Below are positions 57,425 through 64,000 of a stretch of DNA of 64,000 nucleotides, piece after piece. The notes beneath the pieces were generated by a model. That model did no database searches, was not told where the DNA came from, and worked only from the letters and a program-made list of their open reading frames with translations. A program made the translations under genes and the position numbers. The number at the start of each line of letters is the position of its first letter. Position 1 is the stretch's first letter. Origin of the DNA: Reichenbachiella versicolor (lineage in GTDB: Bacteria > Bacteroidota > Bacteroidia > Cytophagales > Cyclobacteriaceae); contig NZ_QFZQ01000002.1 of the NCBI RefSeq assembly GCF_003171675.1, positions 496,001 to 560,000 on the forward strand, read 5' to 3'.

Positions 57425-57991
57425 TTAGTCTTGAAATCGACTAAGTGTCTCTCTAGAGACACCTAGATAAGAAGCAATTAGTTTTTTGGATACTCGTTGA
57501 AAAAGTTGAGGGTACTGCTCAAAAAGTTCATCATACCTCTCTTGAGCAGTATTTTTCAGAAGGGATAAGATCCTATTTTGAAGTGCTATGTAACCTGCTT
57601 TGGTTTTTTTACTCCAAAAACGTTCCATTTTATGCATCTCTTTTGAAAGCTTTTCACGATTTTCATGGGTGATATAAAGTAGCTCACAATCTTCTAAACA
57701 ATCCACCGAAATCTTTGCTTTCTCAATATTAGTAAATGCATCATAATCCGTCACCCACCAATTTTCCATAGCAAACTGTAGAATATGTTCTTTGCCATTA
57801 TCATCAAAAAAGTAAGCTTTTAAACACCCTTTTATGACCCAAAACTCCTTGTCGATCTTTTCCCCCTCTTGTACCACGAATTGATACTTCCTCTTTTTTA
57901 CCGTCGAAAAGTGCGTAAGTACATATTCAAATTCCTCATCAGTGAGAGGAACTATTTCGTCTATATGTATTTTTAATGGATGAGTATTCAT
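57425..57991 (-). CDS. Crp/Fnr-family transcriptional regulator
   Basis: 188 residues from the ATG at 57991; the longer frame adds 32 residues unlike the family. Residues about 20-115 are a cyclic-nucleotide-binding-like beta-roll (KYQFVVQEGEKIDKEFWVIKGCLKAYFFDDNGKEHILQF), lacking a clear cAMP phosphate-binding Arg. The C-terminus has a helix-turn-helix (SKKLIASYLGVSRETLSRF). It is the small Bacteroidota type, whose effector is usually unknown. It precedes the tautomerase-SDR-NTF2-NMO genes on the same strand with a CRP-like palindrome between, so control of that unit is likely. Confidence 0.88.
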   Translation of the reverse strand: MNTHPLKIHIDEIVPLTDEEFEYVLTHFSTVKKRKYQFVVQEGEKIDKEFWVIKGCLKAYFFDDNGKEHILQFAMENWWVTDYDAFTNIEKAKISVDCLEDCELLYITHENREKLSKEMHKMERFWSKKTKAGYIALQNRILSLLKNTAQERYDELFEQYPQLFQRVSKKLIASYLGVSRETLSRFQD

Positions 57992-58238
57992 TTGCTGATC
58001 ACTAACATGTGAGGAGTACCTGTATAGTATATATGTAATGCTGATAGGGCGACTGATACAATCCAAACTCAAAAGTTTGATTGTCACTTAACCTCATCAA
58101 AGGTAATACGAATAAGAAAGAAGATTCCTTTTAAAGCCTCGCTTGATCATATTCAATAAAATCATAATCACTCCTCTCTTTGACAATTATTGGTTCTCTA
58201 TTGCGCTCGTAAACATAAAATGATTAAAAAGACACTTT

Positions 58239-58799
58239 TTAACCCTTGAATTGTCTCTCTAAATGATCTACTTCAAACTGGTCTTTCATGATTTGTTCGA
58301 GATACACTTGGTCGGTATTATCAAATGATTCTTTCACAGAACTATCTACATCAAACACCGCAATCAGTTTGTTTTCCTTGTCAAATACTGGCACGACAAT
58401 CTCCGAATGAGAGTTTGGGTCACAAGTGATGTGCTCTTCTCCTTCTACTAACTGATGTACGTCCTTTACGATTTTTGTTTGTTTGTCAGCTGCTACAGCA
58501 CCGCAAACGCCTTTACCTATTTCTATATGTATGCATCCTAACGTACCTTGATATGGCCCTACGGTGAGCCTCTCATCGTTTAAGCAGTAGAAACCAATCC
58601 AATAGGCATAAGGAATATGAGATTTCAAAATACAATTGATGGTTGCCATTTTCACAATCATATTATTTTCTCCATCCAGCACCGCATTGATTTCAGCTAT
58701 TGACTGTTTGTAGGCTGCTTCTTTTTCTTCATTGTTTAGGTTTCTAGATGGATTGATGAAGGAAGGCATGCCTTGCTCTGGATCTATATTATGGCTCAT
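58239..58799 (-). CDS. msrC: Free methionine-(R)-sulfoxide reductase (GAF type)
   Basis: 186 residues, a single GAF domain. The three redox cysteines of fRMsr are in place: Cys89 (GPYQGTLGCIHI), Cys99 (GKGVCGAVA) and Cys126 (HITCDPNSHSEIVVPV). WIGFYCLNDERLTVGPYQG is the family substrate loop. It reduces free Met-R-sulfoxide after oxidative stress. It is a single gene with about 240 bp on either side. Compared with enterobacterial MsrC it carries an N-terminal extension of about 5-10 residues. Confidence 0.92.
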   Translation of the reverse strand: MSHNIDPEQGMPSFINPSRNLNNEEKEAAYKQSIAEINAVLDGENNMIVKMATINCILKSHIPYAYWIGFYCLNDERLTVGPYQGTLGCIHIEIGKGVCGAVAADKQTKIVKDVHQLVEGEEHITCDPNSHSEIVVPVFDKENKLIAVFDVDSSVKESFDNTDQVYLEQIMKDQFEVDHLERQFKG

Positions 58800-59037
58800 A
58801 TGTTGTATTTAGTAGCTAGTTATATTGAATGTCACTTACACGTAGGAACTGGTAATACAGTTTCTCTAGCGTGGAAAATCGTGACGTAGCTAAACTAAAT
58901 GATCCGATTTTTATAGACAAAGTGAGATTCATTGAGTTTAGGTTCGTGATGGTTTCCTAATTACCTCACATGGCAAAACAGCTAATCTAGTACTAACCCT
59001 GAAAATCAAGATACGCCAGCCCTTACTCTGAACATAC

Positions 59038-59739
59038 TTACCTAGCCCTTAGAGGACCTGTTCTTCTTTCAGGACTTGGTCTGCTCACAGGCATCTTTTG
59101 CTTGGTTTTACCTGATAATCTATAGACCAAGGTAAGTTTAATGAGGTTTGGTCTCCACCCATACTGACTACTACTAATATTTGTACTCGTAGTAGTTCGT
59201 TCTGAACTAGTGAAGGGATAGGTTCTCGTCTCAATCTCTGTTGTGGATGTTTCCCTAACTTCTAACTCAGTTTTAGTAATAAAAGGAAGTACAGCAGCAC
59301 CAAGTACAAGGTTCTTATTGACCAAATAATTGAAACCAAATTTAAATTCGACTCCATAATCTTTTTTAACAATAGCGGAGTCTAAGTTTTTACTTAAAGA
59401 TTGGGTCTGTTTATCTACATCGTAACTAAAACCTGCACCAAATCTAAACTCAAAATTGGGAGCCAATTCGTGTCTACCTTCTAAGCCCAGATTGAATCCT
59501 AAGTTTGAATTAGTATTTTCCAGTTCTGTATCTTCATCTAATTCTTTTTGTGAATACATATTTACCCCTAACTCAGTCACTACTTGTCTGTTTCCAAACC
59601 TATATAGAATCCCTAATTTGTCAGGTGATTGAAAGGAAATACCGAATTCCTGTATGGGCTGAACAATTCTGATGGAATCTTGAGCAATTAGAGATAGGTT
59701 CATTAAGATTATGGAGGCTAAGGTAAAAAGCTTTTTCAT
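59038..59739 (-). CDS. Predicted outer-membrane beta-barrel protein
   Basis: 233 residues with signal peptide MKKLFTLASIILMNLSLIAQ. Strand-like segments alternate (KLGILYRFGNRQVVTELGVNMYS, NLGFNLGLEGRHEL, FEFRFGAGFSYDVD, GVEFKFGFNYLVNKNLVLGAAVLPF, LIKLTLVYRLSGKT) with polar loops. As in the protein at 27472, a short basic tail (SRPSPERRTGPLRAR) follows the last strand. No family was recognised. It is a monocistronic gene and a boundary between ordinary genes and the accessory island to its right. Confidence 0.6.
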   Translation of the reverse strand: MKKLFTLASIILMNLSLIAQDSIRIVQPIQEFGISFQSPDKLGILYRFGNRQVVTELGVNMYSQKELDEDTELENTNSNLGFNLGLEGRHELAPNFEFRFGAGFSYDVDKQTQSLSKNLDSAIVKKDYGVEFKFGFNYLVNKNLVLGAAVLPFITKTELEVRETSTTEIETRTYPFTSSERTTTSTNISSSQYGWRPNLIKLTLVYRLSGKTKQKMPVSRPSPERRTGPLRAR

Positions 59740-60043
59740 GGTTATTCGAATCTAATGTCTCTGTATAAGGTGTTCCTCTACAGTTTTTAAAGGCGCGAAA
59801 GTAACGGATACGACCTTCACAGCCAACCTTGTTCTCTGCTTATTTAATATCTTAAGAAGTTTGACTTCAAACCAATAGATAGAATAACCTTAGAACCCCA
59901 TTTTCTCAGTATTCTATCAACAAGATAGTGCTATACAGGTCACGTCGGGAGACACTAAGACCTCATTGATAATTTCAAGTGTGTTACTTTTAATCAATAA
60001 ATTATACAATCAAAGGATGAGCAGCATATGTGTTATCATCTTT
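59740..60043. other. Intergenic region with repeat copy A
   Basis: About 300 bp without a gene. The right part contains a repeat copy (59882-59978). Otherwise AT-rich with no terminator for vapC recognised. Confidence 0.45.
59882..59978. repeat. About 97-bp direct repeat, copy A (left of vapBC)
   Basis: Starts GAATAACCTTAGAAC and runs through GATAGTGCTATACAGG and CGTCGGGAGACACTAAG to TTTCAAGTGT. It aligns with copy B at 60622-60718 with a majority of bases identical and a single 1-base shift. The core GTC-GGGA-GAC can form a small hairpin. Confidence 0.8.
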
Positions 60044-60418
60044 CTATTCTGTAGAGTAGATTACCACATCTAGTTCTTCAATTTTGCCAAATGCCTTATC
60101 AGCAGTGAGTAGAGGTAACTTACTATAATATGAGGATGCAGCTACGATAGCGTCTGGCAATTTAAGTTTACGAGATTTTCGAAATTCAACAGCTAGTTTC
60201 TTAACACCAGAATTAATATTTAGAACTTGACAATCTCCTATGAGCTCTTCGATGGTTTTAGTTTCTTGAACAGTTATGTTTGGTACTGCAAGAAGTTCAA
60301 GTTCTGTAATTACAGAAATAACCAATTGTTTACCATCTAATATCTGAGTGATTTCAGGATCTCCATTGAGCAAATAAATTAGAATATTCGTGTCAACGAA
60401 TAGTTTATTTCCAATCAT
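60044..60418 (-). CDS. vapC: PIN-domain RNase toxin (VapC-like)
   Basis: 124 residues. The four acidic PIN residues are visible: Asp9 (FVDTNILIY), Glu39 (VITELELLAVP), Asp89 (LKLPDAIVAAS) and Asp107 (LLTADKAF). PIN toxins cut specific RNAs in a Mg-dependent manner until bound by their antitoxin. The start ATG overlaps the end of the small antitoxin gene by 14 bp, so the pair is co-translated. Direct repeats flank the pair, suggesting a mobile or exchanged unit. Confidence 0.9.
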   Translation of the reverse strand: MIGNKLFVDTNILIYLLNGDPEITQILDGKQLVISVITELELLAVPNITVQETKTIEELIGDCQVLNINSGVKKLAVEFRKSRKLKLPDAIVAASSYYSKLPLLTADKAFGKIEELDVVIYSTE

Positions 60419-60575
60419 CTCTTGTTTCTGATTGGTATTTTATTGGATCGATTTTGTTTACCAGTACACCACTATACTTGGATGCAGTGATACCTATAGT
60501 TTCCTTTGAAACAACTTCATTTAGCTTTTTAAGCTGCTCGTGAATTGGTGTTCCTTTTTTAATTACCGTTACCAT
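60405..60575 (-). CDS. VapB-like antitoxin, 56 aa
   Basis: Short gene from ATG at 60575 to TAA at 60405, beginning MVTVIKKGTPIHEQLKKL, followed by VVSKETIGITASKYSGVL and ending in a polar QSETRDDWK tail. It lies immediately before and overlaps vapC, the standard antitoxin position. The N-terminus may be a small dimerising DNA-binding part and the C-terminal half would bind the toxin; no fold is clear by eye. The call rests mostly on position, size and overlap. Confidence 0.78.
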   Translation of the reverse strand: MVTVIKKGTPIHEQLKKLNEVVSKETIGITASKYSGVLVNKIDPIKYQSETRDDWK

Positions 60576-60621
60576 GCTTCAAATATACGAACTTCAAACT
60601 TTTACTGTTGACAGAAAGATT

Positions 60622-60718
60622 GAATAACCGTAGAACTACATTTTCTCGGTATTCTACCATCAATATAGTGCTATATAGGCTTGTCGGGAGACACTAAGAA
60701 CCCGTTATTTTAAGTGTA
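60622..60718. repeat. About 97-bp direct repeat, copy B (right of vapBC)
   Basis: Starts GAATAACCGTAGAAC, includes AATATAGTGCTATATAGG and TGTCGGGAGACACTAAG, and ends TTTTAAGTGT. Same orientation as copy A, 740 bp away, so the vapBC pair is bracketed by direct repeats. Confidence 0.8.
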
Positions 60719-60767
60719 AGTGCAACGGCACTTAAAATTGAAGATGATGTTCTAGTGTCTCCTGACA
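60682..60767. repeat. Nested inverted repeat
   Basis: Outer arms TGTCGGGAGACACTA (60682-60696) and TAGTGTCTCCTGACA (60753-60767) are complementary apart from one base. Inside is a perfect stem TAAGTGC (60717-60723), AACG loop, GCACTTA (60728-60734). Each outer arm is itself a small hairpin (GTC-GGGA-GAC). The transcript could fold into a long stem. Confidence 0.75.
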
Positions 60768-60962
60768 CGGCCTTTCTAATGCTATCTCTAAACTAAAGTG
60801 TTAATAAATGAGATATTAAGCTTATTCGACCTTTCAAGAACATTGTTTAAAAAACTATAGCAGCAAGGATAGTTGATGTACCTGAGCATTAATTTGCTCA
60901 AGTGTAAAAAATTATGTCAATCGACAAGAGGTTTTGGATATAGAGATGCTTTTATAAGCAGG

Positions 60963-61026
60963 CCGTGTCGGGAGACACTAGGGTTGCATTTTTAAGTTTG
61001 AAGTCACCCTTCGGAAGACTTCAAAC
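60963..61026 (-). terminator. Hairpin repeat plus terminator-like stem after the island genes
   Basis: CCGTGTCGGGAGACACTAGG (60963-60982) repeats the GTGTC-GGGA-GACAC hairpin. Beside it a perfect 10-bp stem GTTTGAAGTC (60996-61005) and GACTTCAAAC (61017-61026), 11-nt loop, lies 28 bp past the stop at 61055; TTAAAAATGC follows on the minus strand. Probably the 3' end of the effector/immunity transcript. Confidence 0.55.
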
Positions 61027-61054
61027 AACAGAGGTTGCGAGTTCAAATTAGTTT

Positions 61055-61465
61055 CTACGATTTTATTTTTTGACTTAAGTATCCTACTAATTCTATAAGT
61101 TGTTTTCCTGACAGATTTGTTCCCCAGCTAACTCTTCCTAATGTTCTTTCCGTGACATACAGTAGATTACCTACTTTGAGTTTACTAGCCCAACTAACTT
61201 CTTTAATATCTGAAAAAAATACTGTGTCATTGACCCATGGTCTTAGTCTACTTTTTATTACAAGCCTATCAGACATTACCATAAAATAATGATCCCCACC
61301 GCTTAATAGTAAATACACAAAGAAATTTAAAATAGAAAAGGCTAAAATTGAATTTAATAACCCTAGATCTGAAAGTTGAAAAATATAGTTTATCAAAAAA
61401 TTGCATCCCAAAAGCATAATAATTTCTATCAGTAAACTCGCGAAGGACGGTGTAAACTTCTTCAT
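61055..61465 (-). CDS. Small membrane protein with PH-like domain, candidate immunity protein 2
   Basis: 136 residues. Two N-terminal hydrophobic helices (about 8-30 and 36-55: LLIEIIMLLGCNFLINYIF, ILAFSILNFFVYLLL) are followed by a beta-rich cytosolic part: GGDHYFMVMSDRLVIKSRLRPWVNDTVFFSDIKEVSW. It is a paralogue of the gene just upstream, sharing GDHYF-V-SD-L-IKSRLRPW and SWGTNLS. The fold resembles small bacterial PH-like domains anchored by two helices. Function unknown; immunity is inferred from its place behind an effector-like gene. Confidence 0.6.
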   Translation of the reverse strand: MKKFTPSFASLLIEIIMLLGCNFLINYIFQLSDLGLLNSILAFSILNFFVYLLLSGGDHYFMVMSDRLVIKSRLRPWVNDTVFFSDIKEVSWASKLKVGNLLYVTERTLGRVSWGTNLSGKQLIELVGYLSQKIKS

Positions 61466-61534
61466 GCTTTTTATTTATTGGTTTCAGCTTGCTCATTATA
61501 CATTCTTTTCACATCAGAGATTCAATTCACAGAA

Positions 61535-61936
61535 TTAACTTGCAAGAAAAATACTTTTCAATTCGTCAAACTGTGCTTTACTAATATTTGTACCCCAACT
61601 TTTAGTGTCTCCGTCTTCATATTCAATTCGTATAAAATTTCCATCTTTTGGTTTACTTTTCCATTCAAGGTTTTTTACTTCTGAAAAAAGGAATGATTTC
61701 TTAAACCAAGGTCGTAATCTGCTTTTTATTGTAAGTTTATCGGACGATACAATAAAATAATGATCCCCCCGACTAAAAATTAAATACAGGATTAAATTAA
61801 TTATGAGAAAAAGAACAACACTTTGAGCAATAGTGTGTTCTCGTATGTTGTAGACGTATATGGTCAATATATTTAAGCTAATTAAACATACTAAATAGAA
61901 GAAAAGGGTTGCATTTTTCGGGTGAAATTTTGTCAT
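61535..61936 (-). CDS. Small membrane protein with PH-like domain, candidate immunity protein 1
   Basis: 133 residues. Two N-terminal hydrophobic helices (ATLFFYLVCLISLNILTIYV and QSVVLFLIINLILYLIF), then RGDHYFIVSSDKLTIKSRLRPWFKK, FLFSEVKNLEWKSK and TKSWGTNISKAQFDELKSIF. It starts 29 bp after the 570-aa gene stop on the same strand and has a tandem paralogue downstream (61055-61465). The pair probably arose by duplication and divergence, as in immunity genes of polymorphic toxin loci. No named family was recognised. Confidence 0.6.
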   Translation of the reverse strand: MTKFHPKNATLFFYLVCLISLNILTIYVYNIREHTIAQSVVLFLIINLILYLIFSRGDHYFIVSSDKLTIKSRLRPWFKKSFLFSEVKNLEWKSKPKDGNFIRIEYEDGDTKSWGTNISKAQFDELKSIFLAS

Positions 61937-61965
61937 TGATTTTCTTTATTTGTTGTTTTTTAGAT

Positions 61966-63678
61966 CTACTTCTTTATATCTGAAAATGCTGTGTAGACGT
62001 TAATGGCATCAATCGTTAATGAACCAGCTCTTACAAGTTCATTTAAATTCTCCCCAGTTATATTTTCTTTTATACTAGATAATGAAAAACCAACAGCAGT
62101 TATATCATAAACAAGTCCTGCTTCATCACCTAGATTTTCAATGAGAAATCCTTTTACGATCTTGTACTCTTTATCACTTTGAAAAATACCTTCCTCAATT
62201 GCTTCTAATGTTTCGTAGCCACCTGATATTTGATCCAAGCTAAAAGCAAGTCCAGCTAAAGCTACCATGTTCTCCGTGAAAAATGATTTCGCAGATGTAG
62301 AGATACTTGCGGCAGAAAATAAAGCGCCTAAACTGCCACCAGCAATTTGAAGAATAGCACCATCCTTACCTTTTCTAGCATCTTGCTTATATTTAAGAAG
62401 CTTTTGCTCTTTTTGAAAAGCTATTTTAAAAGCCTCTTCCCTCTGAGCATTTTTTTCTTTTTCCTTTCGGTCTTGGCCATTAAAAAGTAAAGTATCATAC
62501 TTTTTAAGAACCTGATTTGCCTCACTTTTTAAATCTTTGAATTGTTCTAGAGCAGCTTGTCTATCAACATTAAAAAGATCGATTAATTCATTATTAGCTC
62601 TATGAGAATCAAATCTGTGAATCCCGTCTTTTCCTTTGATTATATAGTTCTCTTTTAGTACTTCGTTGTAGAAGTTCTTGAGTTTACTATTAATAAAATC
62701 TGGAGATCTCATTTTCCCATCAAACTTCCTTGGTTCGGTTACAATAAGCGAAGGTATTCCTTTAATATCTCCTTTAGAATCATTGCTAATATCTTCATAA
62801 ACCTCCTGTTGAGAATTCCCTTGCTTCAGTTTATCAACATGAATAAACCTATCTAACCTTTCAGCATAGTAATTATCCACGTTCTTATCCGAGGAGCTTG
62901 AAGATGATTCAAGAACCAATTTCATTTCTTTGAGTAGATTTTTATCGGCTCTTTTAAGATCAGCATCTGACAACTGCTCCATCAGTGAATCGACTATTTT
63001 AGTACGACCCCTAGGTTCGGATACTTCTAATATCGAGTGTATAAGCTGTGGGTTGTTCGAGATATTTCTTTTTAGAGTATTTGCGAGCCTAGGCAGATCT
63101 GAGTATTTATCTAATATGCTTCGAATAGGTTTCTCCTCTGTAGTATTCGCTTTATCTACACCTTCTGTTAATTTTTCAGATGCTACTTGAGGCTTCAATT
63201 CGTTTTGAGAATCCTTTTGCTCCGTCTGAGGCGATGGTGATAATACCTCTTTCTTTCCATCCTCGTTGGTTTTCTTGACAGACTGGCTAAGGCTATTAGC
63301 ATTATCTGAGGCTTCTTGGTTCACTGGGCTAGCCGCTGCCCAGACACTCTTAAATTTCTTTACAGATCTAGTATTCTTTGAGACTTCTTTGTCTTGTGGA
63401 GTATTGGTTTGATTTAAACCAAACCTAGCTCGTTTGATATTCTCTGGATCTGCTGCTGCTTTAGCATATCCTGGTTGCCTTTGCATTAACATTATATCTT
63501 TCAAAGGATTACCTGCCGAATTAGGTATATTTCTCTGTAAAGCATTTGACTGCTGTGCGATTTGATTTTGCAAATTCAGTTGGTTAGGTGTTGTAGGTTG
63601 ATTTTGTTGGTTTTGGTTTTTGTTCTGTCGATCGATAAACATGCGGTGTCCGTCTCCACTATCTCCTCCGTCTGCCAT
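61966..63678 (-). CDS. 570-aa Asn/Gln-rich effector-like protein of unknown function
   Basis: No signal peptide; the start is odd and Gly/Asp-rich (MADGGDSGDGHRMF), then an Asn/Gln-rich stretch (NQNQQNQPTTPNQLNLQNQ). Residues about 70-200 are polar and disordered-looking. Residues about 200-430 are charged helices (YAERLDRFIHVDKLKQGN..., EAFKIAFQKEQKLLKYKQDARKGKDG). A glycine/alanine-rich hydrophobic part (AILQIAGGSLGALFSAASI ... MVALAGLAFSLDQISGG) lies near 445-490. The tail (VRAGSLTIDAINVYTAFSDIKK) is short. Such layouts occur in secreted polymorphic toxins or contractile-injection cargo, but no catalytic domain was found. Two small membrane paralogues follow. Confidence 0.55.
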   Translation of the reverse strand: MADGGDSGDGHRMFIDRQNKNQNQQNQPTTPNQLNLQNQIAQQSNALQRNIPNSAGNPLKDIMLMQRQPGYAKAAADPENIKRARFGLNQTNTPQDKEVSKNTRSVKKFKSVWAAASPVNQEASDNANSLSQSVKKTNEDGKKEVLSPSPQTEQKDSQNELKPQVASEKLTEGVDKANTTEEKPIRSILDKYSDLPRLANTLKRNISNNPQLIHSILEVSEPRGRTKIVDSLMEQLSDADLKRADKNLLKEMKLVLESSSSSSDKNVDNYYAERLDRFIHVDKLKQGNSQQEVYEDISNDSKGDIKGIPSLIVTEPRKFDGKMRSPDFINSKLKNFYNEVLKENYIIKGKDGIHRFDSHRANNELIDLFNVDRQAALEQFKDLKSEANQVLKKYDTLLFNGQDRKEKEKNAQREEAFKIAFQKEQKLLKYKQDARKGKDGAILQIAGGSLGALFSAASISTSAKSFFTENMVALAGLAFSLDQISGGYETLEAIEEGIFQSDKEYKIVKGFLIENLGDEAGLVYDITAVGFSLSSIKENITGENLNELVRAGSLTIDAINVYTAFSDIKK

Positions 63679-64000
63679 TATATAAGGTCTTTTTTAGTTA
63701 ATTATTATTTTAAGTAGGGACAATGATACTAAATCATTTCTGAATTACACTTAACTACTTTTAGGTTTAAGTAATAAAGCAAACTCAGTTAAACTTCGCC
63801 TCAAACAGACTCAAACGGCCCTCCGAAACATTCATACACATAATACGAGGCTTTCGGGTCTTCCCGAAAGTGTGCTGCAAACAGTGAGAAGCTTTCAGGT
63901 CTTCCCGACGAGCTCTAGCGAGCTGCAGGAAGGTTTCAGGTCTTCCCGACGGGTCCCTGCAAGCTGCAGGAAGGATTCTGGTGGATCTGAAAGTCTCCTG
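63679..64000. other. Upstream region of the effector-like gene, ending in repeats
   Basis: 322 bp without a gene. The left half is AT-rich and should hold the effector promoter. From 63851 it turns into GC-rich tandem repeats that run past the window. Confidence 0.5.
63851..64000. repeat. 41-bp GC-rich tandem repeats with hairpin
   Basis: Units begin at 63852, 63893, 63934 and 63975, exactly 41 bp apart; the fourth is degenerate and cut by the edge. The shared core is TTTCRGGTCTTCCCGA with AGCTGCAGGAAG at the end of units two and three. In unit one, CTTTCGGG-TCTT-CCCGAAAG (63851-63870) is a perfect 8-bp hairpin. Read on the other strand the core is TCGGGAAGACC, close to the GTCGGGAGAC hairpin near vapBC. 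Confidence 0.85.

Larger units (their letters stand above)
60576..61054. other. Repeat-rich intergenic region between vapBC and the candidate immunity genes
   Basis: About 480 bp without a gene. It contains repeat copy B (60622-60718), a nested palindrome (60682-60767), an AT-rich stretch, and a third hairpin copy followed by a terminator-like stem (60963-61026). No ORF of note. Confidence 0.6.

Noticed and set aside
60044-60575. Restriction-modification or abortive phage defence system in the island
   Set aside because: Only a PIN toxin and antitoxin are recognisable; no methyltransferase, nuclease, helicase or reverse transcriptase motifs were seen.
59882-60985. Integron attC sites, because a toxin-antitoxin pair is flanked by palindromic repeats
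   Set aside because: The expected RYYYAAC and GTTRRRY core boxes were not found in either repeat copy, and no integrase gene is in the window.
63851-64000. CRISPR array, because of regular repeats at the window edge
   Set aside because: The 41-bp units follow each other directly without unique spacers, and no cas gene is nearby.

Overview
The window looks like a chromosomal segment of an AT-rich member of the Bacteroidota, most likely a marine or surface-living Cytophagales-type bacterium. The evidence is a SusC/SusD pair, three proteins with type IX secretion (T9SS) C-terminal signals, PorP/SprF-family proteins, a giant SprB-like adhesin, a trpEGDCFBA operon and a tmRNA whose tag reads GENSYAMAA. 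The genus cannot be fixed from the sequence alone.

Layout. (1) 1-0.9 kb: a truncated DUF2214-like membrane gene and a small secreted protein. (2) 1.0-18.3 kb: a polysaccharide utilisation locus (PUL). On the minus strand run SusC, SusD and a surface lipoprotein; then a small CBM-like protein and a PKD lipoprotein; then a GH3 glycosidase; then a T9SS-exported beta-helix protein and a sulfatase. Hairpin terminators divide it into transcription units. A TPR-transmembrane-HTH regulator is divergent from SusC. The substrate is probably a sulfated glycan, but its identity is open. (3) 18.4-26.8 kb: a POT peptide transporter and a compact trp operon. The operon is preceded by a 15-residue leader peptide, not previously listed as a gene, with three consecutive Trp codons and a terminator just before trpE, which is a textbook attenuator layout.

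(4) 27.0-50.4 kb: a TerB-like protein, an outer-membrane barrel, and a T9SS surface-adhesion cluster. The cluster holds a PorP/SprF-SPOR fusion, a 1,113-aa FG-GAP/IPT type B T9SS cargo, a 5,236-aa adhesin with six FG-GAP repeats, two embedded jelly-roll-like modules and thousands of residues of SprB-like repeats (some nearly identical at DNA level), and a second PorP/SprF protein directly downstream. (5) 50.5-51.3 kb: tmRNA and an initiator tRNA. (6) 51.7-59.7 kb: mixed metabolism. It includes a ketopantoate-reductase-like protein, a secreted M43 metalloprotease, and a five-gene unit (Crp/Fnr regulator, tautomerase, SDR, NTF2-like, nitronate monooxygenase-like) with a CRP-like palindrome inside it. 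A free Met-R-sulfoxide reductase follows.

(7) 59.8-64.0 kb: an accessory island and the best place to look for something new. A vapBC-like toxin-antitoxin pair lies between two direct repeats of about 97 bp. Next come several GTC-GGGA-GAC hairpins, then a 570-aa toxin/effector-like protein followed by two paralogous small membrane proteins with the layout of candidate immunity genes. A 41-bp GC-rich tandem repeat carrying a related hairpin runs off the window edge. Function assignments in this last region are inference from layout, not from recognised domains.
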